From assembly GCF_040545425.1 (NCBI RefSeq), contig NZ_JBEPLW010000007.1: DNA of 64,000 bases; one strand, given 5' to 3'. Positions within the stretch are counted from its first letter, which is position 1, and each line of letters starts with the position of its first letter. The stretch comes from Bhargavaea ullalensis. Its GTDB lineage: Bacteria > Bacillota > Bacilli > Bacillales_A > Planococcaceae. The translations under genes and the position numbers were made by a program. Of the stretch, positions 26,749-34,116 are shown one piece after another. The notes under the pieces are model-generated. The model ran no database searches. It worked only from the letters and a program-made list of their open reading frames with translations, and was not told the origin of the DNA.

Positions 26749-28065
26749 TTATTGCAGAGACTCCTTCATGCGAAATGCACGCCACCTGCCGACGATAAAG
26801 CCGACTGCCTGTACCATGCCGTAAGCGCCGATGATGGCGAGAAGCGGCATGATCAGCAGGCCATACCGAGGCAAGGCCAGGAATATATTCGAAGCAATGA
26901 TGTAAATCAGCACAAGTACGCTTAAATACATGACTGGGCGGTGCCTGCGGCAAAGGAAAGCGGATAGCAGGCCTACACCTGCCAGGAACATGTTCTGATA
27001 CTTGAAAAATCTGCGAAGGAAACCCGGGATATACTGAGAGTATGGTCCAAGACCATCCGGTGTCAAATTGTTGTCAACGAAGAGCCACATTGTCTTGCCC
27101 ATCGTGAACCAGGTGAACCAAAGCGGAAAGTCTTCCTTAAAACCTTGCGGGATGAGAATCTTCGCATACTGTTCCTGGTTATAACCTTTTGCGACCGCTT
27201 CATGCACCAAATCCTCAGGAGGAACCCGATAAAACGGGTTGGCCCCACCAAGTAGCGGACCGCCGGCATGGCTTGAGAACAGGTACATCTCACCAAACTG
27301 GATGTAGTTCCGCACTGCCCAGGGTCCCATGACGAGTAGCGGTCCGATGCACCAGATCAGGCCGGTCTTGATGCCGTCTTTTAATCCGTAACGGACAGCG
27401 ACAAGCAGCCAGGCGAACAGCAGCATCGGTGCCGGCGTAGCACGGAACATGAGCATCAGAGAGGCAATGATGCCAAACGCGATATGCCACTTGATATCTT
27501 TCGTTCTGATGGCGATGATAAAGATGTAAATCGACAGAAGCAGAAGGAATATGCTCGGAATCTCTGTGAGCGCTGCTCTGAAGTAATGAAGCGGAGCGAT
27601 ATGAGTCATGTAAAGAATCGATGCGATATTCGAAATCCACCGGTTTCGGAACAGACTCCACGCAATTGCATAAATGAGAACGACAATCCCTAAATTCAGA
27701 AACATGTTGGCGAGCCTGTAAAGCATCAGATGGTTGGTATTGAGCACTTCCGCTGTTTTAAAGATAGCCGCCAGATAAAACGGCTGCCCGTATGTAACGT
27801 AAGCATTCGGCTTGCCGGCTGCATTGGGGCTGTATTCATAGCCGTAAACCCCGTCATCGATCAGCTGCCAGGCCATCTTGGAGTAGAGGGCAGCGTCACG
27901 GGAGCCGTATGTGGAAATTTCTTCTCCGAATGTTCCGGGACTGTTATAGATCGATCCCGGGTGTGTGTAAAGGAAAAATAAATTCACGCCGGCATAGATC
28001 ACCAAAAGCACAGTGATGATGAAATGCCGTTTGAAAAACGGGCCAAGCTTGTTCAATTTGGACAT
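26749..28065 (-). CDS. GT-C type membrane glycosyltransferase (GT39/ArnT-like)
   Basis: A 438-residue membrane protein with about ten hydrophobic segments. The first outer loop holds the acidic patch expected of polyprenyl-phosphate-sugar-dependent transferases (GEEISTYGSRDAALYSK). It would take a sugar from undecaprenyl phosphate on the outer face and attach it to a wall polymer, lipid or protein. The start has AGGAGACGG upstream. It is 15 bases downstream of the SMR-type flippase gene and belongs to the same operon as DUF2304 and GT2. The acceptor is unknown. Confidence 0.82.
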   Translation of the reverse strand: MSKLNKLGPFFKRHFIITVLLVIYAGVNLFFLYTHPGSIYNSPGTFGEEISTYGSRDAALYSKMAWQLIDDGVYGYEYSPNAAGKPNAYVTYGQPFYLAAIFKTAEVLNTNHLMLYRLANMFLNLGIVVLIYAIAWSLFRNRWISNIASILYMTHIAPLHYFRAALTEIPSIFLLLLSIYIFIIAIRTKDIKWHIAFGIIASLMLMFRATPAPMLLFAWLLVAVRYGLKDGIKTGLIWCIGPLLVMGPWAVRNYIQFGEMYLFSSHAGGPLLGGANPFYRVPPEDLVHEAVAKGYNQEQYAKILIPQGFKEDFPLWFTWFTMGKTMWLFVDNNLTPDGLGPYSQYIPGFLRRFFKYQNMFLAGVGLLSAFLCRRHRPVMYLSVLVLIYIIASNIFLALPRYGLLIMPLLAIIGAYGMVQAVGFIVGRWRAFRMKESLQ

Positions 28066-28080
28066 GGATCCGTCTCCTAT

Positions 28081-28422
28081 TTATTTGGCGACCAGATAGA
28101 CGCCGAAGATGATGACCGCCATGCCGACCCACTGGGTAGGCTGGACAGTTTCGCGAAACGCCAGGATGGCGATAATCGCGGCAAGAATGTAGCTGATGCT
28201 CTGACTTGGATATGCGACACTTAGCGGAAGCTTGCTGAGCACGTAGAGCCAAAGGCCGGTGGCAATCACATAAAGCGAGGCCCCGCCGATAAAGAGCGGC
28301 GACAGAACAAGACGCACGGCGGCCTGCAGGCTCCATGCATCGATGTTTGACACCGCCAGCTTCCAGAGCACCTGCCCCGTGACGAGGAGCAGGATGTTCG
28401 CGACTAAAACGAGATAAACCAT
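28081..28422 (-). CDS. Small EamA/SMR-type membrane protein, probable lipid-sugar flippase
   Basis: A 113-residue protein with four membrane segments. C-terminal VAYPSQSISYILAAIIAILAF and the GM-x(6)-G pattern resemble SMR transporters and the ArnE/ArnF subunits that flip undecaprenyl-phosphate-aminoarabinose. Since it lies between a polyprenyl-phosphate sugar synthase and a GT-C transferase, flipping of the lipid-linked sugar is much more likely than drug export. It starts 4 bases after the DUF2304 stop. Confidence 0.82.
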   Translation of the reverse strand: MVYLVLVANILLLVTGQVLWKLAVSNIDAWSLQAAVRLVLSPLFIGGASLYVIATGLWLYVLSKLPLSVAYPSQSISYILAAIIAILAFRETVQPTQWVGMAVIIFGVYLVAK

Positions 28423-28426
28423 TGAA

Positions 28427-28765
28427 TTATTCCTTCTCTTCTAGTTTTTTCTTCAGGATCGAGTATTCCTGGGTCAGGTTGACCATTGCCTTGTTCAGCT
28501 TGGAAATCCTCCGGGTCAGGTCAAACACGAGGATGATCACAAACAAGAGACCGAACAGGAACAGGAGCGACGGCGGATAAAAGACGCCGAGCAGCCTGCC
28601 GAGACGGTTGATGAACGTCTCGCTGATGCTGAAGAATCCCATGAACAGGCAAGTGATGATCCAGAGAAGCGAATACTTCGTCTCAAGAATTCCCCTGCGG
28701 ACAGACTCAATCACAATCAAAAACAGGATGATGACAAGAATGAACGAGAAAATACTGATGTCCAT
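28427..28765 (-). CDS. DUF2304 membrane protein
   Basis: A 112-residue protein with three hydrophobic segments (starting DISIFSFILVIILF) and a charged coiled-coil tail (about residues 84-112, ending KKKLEEKE). It matches the DUF2304 family, usually found beside GT2 polyprenyl-phosphate sugar synthases. Start ATG 28765 lies 1 base after the GT2 stop, with GGAGGG upstream; an in-frame start at 28786 would overlap GT2 and lacks a good site. A role as membrane partner of the GT2 enzyme is inferred. Confidence 0.82.
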   Translation of the reverse strand: MDISIFSFILVIILFLIVIESVRRGILETKYSLLWIITCLFMGFFSISETFINRLGRLLGVFYPPSLLFLFGLLFVIILVFDLTRRISKLNKAMVNLTQEYSILKKKLEEKE

Positions 28766-28766
28766 G

Positions 28767-29501
28767 TCACGCCCTCCCGCCGACAAGGCGCTGCATGACG
28801 ATGGACAGTGTTACCTTCGCCATGTAATACATCGATTTGAACGGAGTGATCGATGATTCGCCGCCCTGGCGGGAATGCATCTGGACTGCTCGTTCTTCGA
28901 TTCTTTTTTTCTTCCGGCGAAGATAAATGATCACTTCCGGCTCAGGATAATCACTCGGATACGCTTCTGAGAACAGAAGGATCACATCACGGTTGACTGC
29001 CCGGAAGCCGGATGTCGGATCAGTGATGCGCTGGCCGGACATGGCCCGGATCAGCCGTTCAAAATAGAAGATTCCCATCCGGCGGAAGGGGCTGCCCGAG
29101 TAATCCGTTTTCTCCACAAAACGGGAGCCGATGCACATGTCGCACATTCCCTCTGCGACCGGAGAGATGATTGTCTCCAGTTCCTTGGCGCTGTGCTGGC
29201 CGTCCGCATCAAACTGAACGGCAATATCATAGCCGTTGTAATCCGCGTACTTGTAGCCCGTCTGTACGGCTCCGCCGATGCCGAGATTATTCGGCAAATC
29301 CAGCAGAACCACTTCCGAATACTGTCGCACAATGTCGGCCGTATGGTCCTTGGATCCGTCATTGACCACGCAAATATCGAGCCCCGGCATCTGGCTGCGA
29401 AGCCTGAGCAGACCTTCGATGGTCAGCCCGATCGCCTCTTCTTCATTGTAAGCCGGTACGATGATCAACACTTTCAGGTTTTCGAGCTGATTTTGATTCA
29501 T
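28767..29501 (-). CDS. GT2-family glycosyltransferase, polyprenyl-phosphate sugar synthase-like
   Basis: A 244-residue enzyme of the DPM1-like GT2 group. IIVPAYNEEEAIG, CVVNDGSKDHT and the metal-binding VQFDADGQH are clear, as is ITDPTSGFRAVNR. There is no C-terminal membrane segment, so DUF2304 may supply the anchor. It would make an undecaprenyl-phosphate hexose from a nucleotide sugar. Start ATG 29501 has GGAGG. It is the first gene of the glycosylation operon and has a promoter flanked by an inverted repeat. Confidence 0.9.
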   Translation of the reverse strand: MNQNQLENLKVLIIVPAYNEEEAIGLTIEGLLRLRSQMPGLDICVVNDGSKDHTADIVRQYSEVVLLDLPNNLGIGGAVQTGYKYADYNGYDIAVQFDADGQHSAKELETIISPVAEGMCDMCIGSRFVEKTDYSGSPFRRMGIFYFERLIRAMSGQRITDPTSGFRAVNRDVILLFSEAYPSDYPEPEVIIYLRRKKKRIEERAVQMHSRQGGESSITPFKSMYYMAKVTLSIVMQRLVGGRA

Positions 29502-29518
29502 GTAGATAAACCTCCAAA

Positions 29519-29560
29519 ATTGCCTACCGCTATCATACCTTATTGGTGATAGGCAATCAA
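29519..29560 (-). promoter_or_regulatory. Promoter of the glycosylation operon with operator-like inverted repeat
   Basis: On the minus strand TTGATT (29555-29560), 17 bases and TATGAT (29532-29537) form a good promoter. The 8-base inverted repeat ATTGCCTA (29519-29526) and TAGGCAAT (29550-29557) flanks the -10 element and overlaps the -35. Confidence 0.6.
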
Positions 29561-29705
29561 ACAGAGTTGGGAATTATCGGGGAGCACCTGCCCTGTAAGT
29601 CTTAAACCCTGCTGAATATGAAAAGACACCGCCGGGATAGAATCCAAGAATTTAATCAAGAGTAACACCAATAACGGTTTGCTCTTTTTACAATCCTTGA
29701 GACGT

Positions 29706-29776
29706 GAAGTTGATTTCCGTTGCGGAGGCTTGCTTTCCGCCGGCGGTCCGCGAGCCTCTTCCGCTCAAACAACTTC
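29706..29776. repeat. Palindromic interspersed repeat-like element
   Basis: 71 bp bounded by GAAGTTG and CAACTTC, with a second nested inverted pair (GGAGGCTTGC and GCGAGCCTC). The layout and the TTTCCG-rich sequence resemble a short interspersed palindrome I remember from Bacillaceae and Planococcaceae intergenic regions. Only one copy is present here. Confidence 0.5.
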
Positions 29777-29792
29777 TAATGAAGAGGGAGAT

Positions 29793-29843
29793 AAAAAACG
29801 AGATTGCAACCCAATAAGCGGATGCAATCTCGCCTCTTCTTTT
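29793..29843. terminator. Terminator of the SLH-glucosaminidase gene, shared family
   Basis: CGAGATTGCA (29799-29808) pairs with TGCAATCTCG (29823-29832), flanked by an A run on one side and a T-rich tract on the other. It is the third member of the hairpin family seen at 19309 and 20815. Confidence 0.85.
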
Positions 29844-29847
29844 TTAC

Positions 29848-31824
29848 TCATGGCTGGTGAATGATATCCACATATTCTCCTGCCAAATGAACCGAATAGC
29901 GGCCATTGTCGTCTGATAGGACGTTCTGCCAAGTGCGTTTTTCTGCTTCATTGTAGTTGGATCCGATGATGACGACCGGCATGCCCGCCCTCTTATACGA
30001 GAAGAGGATATTATTGCCGACTTCCGGAGAAGTTCTGGCTTTCAGGTCGTCCGCTTTCGTCACCCCGAGCGTGTAACGGCCGTAGTCGCGTCCGCCCATT
30101 TCCTTGTCGGCCCGGTAGGCATGTCCTGCCGCCTTCGCGCCCCAGTAAGGATCCGAAGCATACTTCACATTGAACCCGACAGCCTTCGTGCCGAATGCCG
30201 ATCCGTTGGCATAAGAGCCGGTCGGCGGAATGTAATTCTTATTCCAATACTGGTCGGCGAGTGTATTCACATTTTCCTCAATCGACTTGTACTTATGGAA
30301 CGTATGGTTTTTATCCAGATCATCATACACGGCCAGGCCAAACAGGTTATTGTAAAGCTGGGCCTTGTCGCTCATCCCGTAGTTGCTTTCATGCTGGGCG
30401 AGCGCCAGGATCATGAGGGCGTTGATCCCTTTTTCTTCTTCGGCATTCTTCAAAACCTTGCCAATGCCGATCAGTTTGCTTTTCTTGGAAGCATCTGTGT
30501 AAGCGGCATTTTTCGTTTCTTCCAGCGCCTTTAACTTTTTCATGACATAGGCGTCGATGTCCTCCGCCGAGTAGACGGTTTTCGTGCGTGCAGGCAGGAA
30601 CTGATAATAGTTATAATTCGTCAGTGCCGGCTTGCCGTTTGCATCTGCGAAATGAATCTGATCCCATGACGTATACTTGGTGCCCGGTGTCATGCCGTCA
30701 GGTGCTTTGCCAGTCGGATAAGACAGGTAGCCGCCGGTCCGGTTGGAGAAGATATAGTGGACCAGGTTGCCTGCACCGTCGGCAGTGTAGTACGACCGGC
30801 CCTTCAACATGTTCCAGGTTTTCAAGTCTGCATTTTCATGTTTGATATAGCCATCTTTTCCGGAAAGCCGGACTTTCACATACTGTGAATTGGACTCAAG
30901 GTATTCCAGCTCCGAGTCGCTCGTCACGTAAGTAAATGCCGTCTTGAAATCAGGCTTTTCGTAAACGTTTGTGAGCGTGGAACCCGTAAGCGCCGGCTTG
31001 GTGATGACCACTCCGCTCTGCATCTTGACGATCGAGCTCTTGTATAGAACGACTTGGCCGCTTGCCAACGCCTTGGCCGCTTCATCGAATGATTTGAACT
31101 TGCGGAGAGTCGTGTAATTTCCCTTCGAGTCAACGACTGCCGTAGCGTAGTCCATTTGCGGGGAAGGTGACGGCGATGGAACTTCCTCATCCTCAATCTT
31201 CTCCGCCAACTTAATGAGCCGTGTGATGACGGTCGCCGCCTCCCAACGGTGTGCTTCATTCATCGGGCGGAACAGATAGCTTCCATCCGGTTGCTTGGAA
31301 CCGGTGAAGATCCCGGCCCCGGCAAGATCATAGACCATTGAGCGGTAGGAGGGCAGCATCTCTCTTTCGTCGGTGAACTTGTAGCCAGGACTTTTTCCCT
31401 CCAGCTTGAGATAGTCCATCGCACGCTTCATCATGACGGCCATGTGCTGGCGTTTGATCTTGTCACTCGGCCGGAAAGTTCCGTCCGGGTATCCGTCGAT
31501 GATTCCGGCATTTGCCGCTGCGAGCAGCTCTGCCAGATAGCCGCTTCGATTGTCCACATCGGTGAATGTAATATCCCCCGGCGCTTGCTCCAGCTTCAAC
31601 GCACGGGCGAGCAGCACAGCAAACTGTCCTCGGGTGATGACTTTGTTCGGGTGATAACCCGTGTCATCCCCCTGCAGGACTCCCCGGTCAATGAGGAAAC
31701 GCATGTCCTTTTCTGCCCAGTGGCCGGTGACGTCGTCTGCTGCTGCGGATGCAGGAATGGCTGCCATGAATATAATCGAGGCGACCAGCAACCAGGCTGC
31801 GGAATGCTTCAACTTCTTACCCAC
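29848..31824 (-). CDS. SLH-anchored endo-beta-N-acetylglucosaminidase
   Basis: A 658-residue wall hydrolase. A signal peptide (about 27 residues, ending SAA-A) is followed by three SLH repeats (about 30-215; VITRGQFA, IKRQHMAV, EAHRWEAA) and a Ser-Pro linker. A middle region of about 230-430 is probably beta-rich and includes an SH3-like part. The glucosaminidase domain (about 440-620) contains ALAQHESNYG with the catalytic Glu and NNLFGLAVYDD. It would cut the glycan backbone after GlcNAc. The start is GTG 31824 with AAGGAG 8 bases upstream. The last SLH motif is divergent and may bind weakly. Confidence 0.9.
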   Translation of the reverse strand: MGKKLKHSAAWLLVASIIFMAAIPASAAADDVTGHWAEKDMRFLIDRGVLQGDDTGYHPNKVITRGQFAVLLARALKLEQAPGDITFTDVDNRSGYLAELLAAANAGIIDGYPDGTFRPSDKIKRQHMAVMMKRAMDYLKLEGKSPGYKFTDEREMLPSYRSMVYDLAGAGIFTGSKQPDGSYLFRPMNEAHRWEAATVITRLIKLAEKIEDEEVPSPSPSPQMDYATAVVDSKGNYTTLRKFKSFDEAAKALASGQVVLYKSSIVKMQSGVVITKPALTGSTLTNVYEKPDFKTAFTYVTSDSELEYLESNSQYVKVRLSGKDGYIKHENADLKTWNMLKGRSYYTADGAGNLVHYIFSNRTGGYLSYPTGKAPDGMTPGTKYTSWDQIHFADANGKPALTNYNYYQFLPARTKTVYSAEDIDAYVMKKLKALEETKNAAYTDASKKSKLIGIGKVLKNAEEEKGINALMILALAQHESNYGMSDKAQLYNNLFGLAVYDDLDKNHTFHKYKSIEENVNTLADQYWNKNYIPPTGSYANGSAFGTKAVGFNVKYASDPYWGAKAAGHAYRADKEMGGRDYGRYTLGVTKADDLKARTSPEVGNNILFSYKRAGMPVVIIGSNYNEAEKRTWQNVLSDDNGRYSVHLAGEYVDIIHQP

Positions 31825-31935
31825 TCTTTCAACTCCTTATTCCAAAGATAGGTTGGTAGATTCAGGTTCATCGTATCACAGAAAAAAGAATGTCGAAACG
31901 TCTGCCAGGAACTTTTTTCTATCGGAAAACGTAAA

Positions 31936-31957
31936 CAGCCCCGGAATCCCGGGGCTG
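31936..31957 (-). terminator. Hairpin after the small SLH protein gene
   Basis: CAGCCCCGG and CCGGGGCTG form a 9-bp stem with a 4-base loop. The T tract on the minus strand is interrupted, so termination may be moderate. Confidence 0.65.
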
Positions 31958-31972
31958 CATGAGTTTCAAATC

Positions 31973-33082
31973 TTATTCGAATGAACCCATCGGTGTTTCA
32001 GTGGAAACATTCAGTTTGAACGGTTGCTCAAACTCATAGCCGCCGCTTTGTACTTTCAGGTTCACCGGCAAGTCAGTCACTCTGGCACCCTTTCCGTCCG
32101 CCTTCAGTTCACTGAACGCCTGCTTGATCAGGATTTCTTTGGCTGCCGCCATATCTTTCGTGATGTCCACTGCTGCGTTGTCGCCAATTTTGATGGATGT
32201 CACGCCAAGTCGCGGCATTTTATCGGAGAAGAAGCCGGTGTTTTGAATGTCGGCGAATGCTCCGTCGATGCTGTTCACTTTAATCGTGTAAGCGCCGCTC
32301 TTTCTGTCAAAGGAAGTCACAAGGCTCGCTTCGCCATTCGTGTCCTGGAAGAGATCGTCTTCCAACGCACGGAAGAGCTTTTCGCGGCCTTCGGTAACCG
32401 CATCACGGCGTCCTTCATCCTGGATCTTGGCACGGTCGATGAACAAGGCCATCTGTCCGCGTGTGACCGGGTTATTTTCGCCGTAAATGCCCGGGCGCTG
32501 ACCTTGCGTCACTTTTGCATCATAGATTGCCTGTACAAACTTGGCATGCCATTCATTCGCTGTTACATCTTTGAATGGAGCTGTGTACGGCTTGTCTGTC
32601 GGAAGTTCATAGGCAAGTGCAATGATCTGGGACATTTGAGCCCGGGAAAGTGTGTTTGCCGGTTTAAATACTTTTTTGCCGTTCACGACGGAGCCGCCGA
32701 CAATGCCCGCTTTTGTAAGGGCTGCGATCGGACCGTAGTACTCACTCTTTTTATCCAGATCCGTGTAACCGGGATCCGGCACGTTTTTCGTGTCAAGGCC
32801 GAGTGAGCCTGCAATAATTTTCGCAGCTTGCTGGCGTGTGATCGGCTTACCCGGCTTGAACGTGCCATCCGGATATCCGACGATGATGCCTTCCGCCGCA
32901 AGCGCCAGGATGCTCGCATAGTCATCGCCTTTAGGGTCCAGATCTTTGAAAGTCTGGTTTTGCTGAACTGCCGCATGGGCAGTTGTCTGAAGCGGAGTCG
33001 CCGTAAACAGAGTGCCGGCCGCGAGTGAAACGGTCAGGGCCGCCCCGATCACTTTCTTTTTTGCATTGGTTGATTTGTTCAT
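31973..33082 (-). CDS. SLH-domain surface protein with unknown C-terminal domain
   Basis: A 369-residue secreted protein from ATG 33082, which has GGAGG upstream; an earlier in-frame start at 33100 has none. The signal peptide ends at AHA. Three SLH repeats follow (about 45-215; ITRQQAAK, LSRAQMSQ, VTRGQMAL). The last 150 residues are acidic and probably alpha/beta, with no family I recognise and no catalytic motif. It lies between the glucosaminidase and the SLH-only gene, all on the minus strand but with separate spacing, so it is probably transcribed alone. Confidence 0.85.
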   Translation of the reverse strand: MNKSTNAKKKVIGAALTVSLAAGTLFTATPLQTTAHAAVQQNQTFKDLDPKGDDYASILALAAEGIIVGYPDGTFKPGKPITRQQAAKIIAGSLGLDTKNVPDPGYTDLDKKSEYYGPIAALTKAGIVGGSVVNGKKVFKPANTLSRAQMSQIIALAYELPTDKPYTAPFKDVTANEWHAKFVQAIYDAKVTQGQRPGIYGENNPVTRGQMALFIDRAKIQDEGRRDAVTEGREKLFRALEDDLFQDTNGEASLVTSFDRKSGAYTIKVNSIDGAFADIQNTGFFSDKMPRLGVTSIKIGDNAAVDITKDMAAAKEILIKQAFSELKADGKGARVTDLPVNLKVQSGGYEFEQPFKLNVSTETPMGSFE

Positions 33083-33269
33083 TCTAAAACCTCCATCCAT
33101 TTAATAAGGGTGGAACCAGTTGTTGCGCATAAATAGAAATTCATGTGTAGTTTATCATTGTGAAACTATTCATTCAACAAATTTCAGGGAATTTTGATAG
33201 AATCAGTTCGAATGTTGGATGTTTTTGTCTCATCTTGTACACGACAAACTACAAACAGGTGCTAAATAC

Positions 33270-33980
33270 CTACTCGCTCACTTCAACACCGATCACTTCC
33301 GGCGGCGGATATTCATCGTGGACCGCATGGTAGGAAGCTACAAGGAAGGAGGCGAACTGCCCGCGGCTCGTCGTCTCCCTCGGCCGGAACTCACTCACTG
33401 ATGTAATGCGGTGTTTCGACAAGATATGGATCGCCCGCCGATCCTCCTCGCCAAATTCGGGACTCAGGTCGGTTACTTTGGATTTGACATCCGGCAGATC
33501 CGGCAGGTCAAAAGCACGCACGAGCACCATCGCCATCTGGCGGCGTGAAATGAATTCAGCGGGCATCAGACGGTTTTTCGACCCCTGAAAGATTCCTTCC
33601 TTCTTTACGAGAAGAGAGTATTGATAGAGTTCCTGATCACGCGAATCAGGCGGCACATCCGAAAACGGTTCGACGCCGGACAGATCATACTCAGACACCT
33701 TCTTGCCCGTGGTCTGCTCGATATACTTGCCGAACGCCTTCACGACGTTCGCCCGGTTCAGCTTGACGGAAGGACCGAATCGGTTCTCAGGATAGCCCGT
33801 CATGAGGCCCAGCGTGCGTGCCTCCATGATGTTTTGAAAATGACTGCTATCGATCGGCACATCTGCATACAGCATGGTGTTCATCTGCACGTCCCCTTCA
33901 GCTTCTCCGCCCGGAAAAAGAATCAGGGAACCTGCAAGAAAGAGTAAGGCCCCCGCTCCAGCCAACCACCTTTTCATCAT
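33270..33980 (-). CDS. SLH-only secreted protein
   Basis: A 236-residue protein consisting of a signal peptide or anchor (about residues 3-25), three SLH repeats and a short acidic tail ending PPPEVIGVEVSE. The repeats are the divergent kind of the two S-layer proteins (SSHFQNIMEA, LNRANVVKAFGK, TSRGQFASF) rather than the canonical kind of the wall enzymes, including the same long insert between repeats one and two. No functional domain is attached. Start is ATG 33980, behind GGAAGGGGG. It might occupy polymer sites, act as an adaptor, or be a shortened S-layer relative. The reading frame ends cleanly, so decay is not evident. Confidence 0.85.
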   Translation of the reverse strand: MMKRWLAGAGALLFLAGSLILFPGGEAEGDVQMNTMLYADVPIDSSHFQNIMEARTLGLMTGYPENRFGPSVKLNRANVVKAFGKYIEQTTGKKVSEYDLSGVEPFSDVPPDSRDQELYQYSLLVKKEGIFQGSKNRLMPAEFISRRQMAMVLVRAFDLPDLPDVKSKVTDLSPEFGEEDRRAIHILSKHRITSVSEFRPRETTSRGQFASFLVASYHAVHDEYPPPEVIGVEVSE

Positions 33981-34078
33981 CACACGCCCCCTTCCTTTCA
34001 ATCTATTATAGCGTGTATTCAGGCCTCCGGCCGTAAAAATTCAAGAGACACGGAAAATAAGCTGTGAAACAACCAGAA

Positions 34079-34110
34079 AACACCGGAAGAGCAAATGCCC
34101 TCCCGGTGCT
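34079..34110 (-). terminator. Terminator of the nuclease gene
   Basis: On the minus strand CACCGG and CCGGTG bracket an inner imperfect stem and are followed by TTTTCTGGTT. Confidence 0.65.
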
Positions 34111-34116
34111 TCTCAT

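Larger units (their letters stand above)
29502..29847. other. Intergenic region with palindromic repeat and terminator
   Basis: 346 bases without a gene. It holds the promoter of the glycosylation operon, the palindromic element at 29706-29776 and the terminator at 29793-29843. The part from about 29565 to 29700 shows nothing I can name. Confidence 0.7.
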
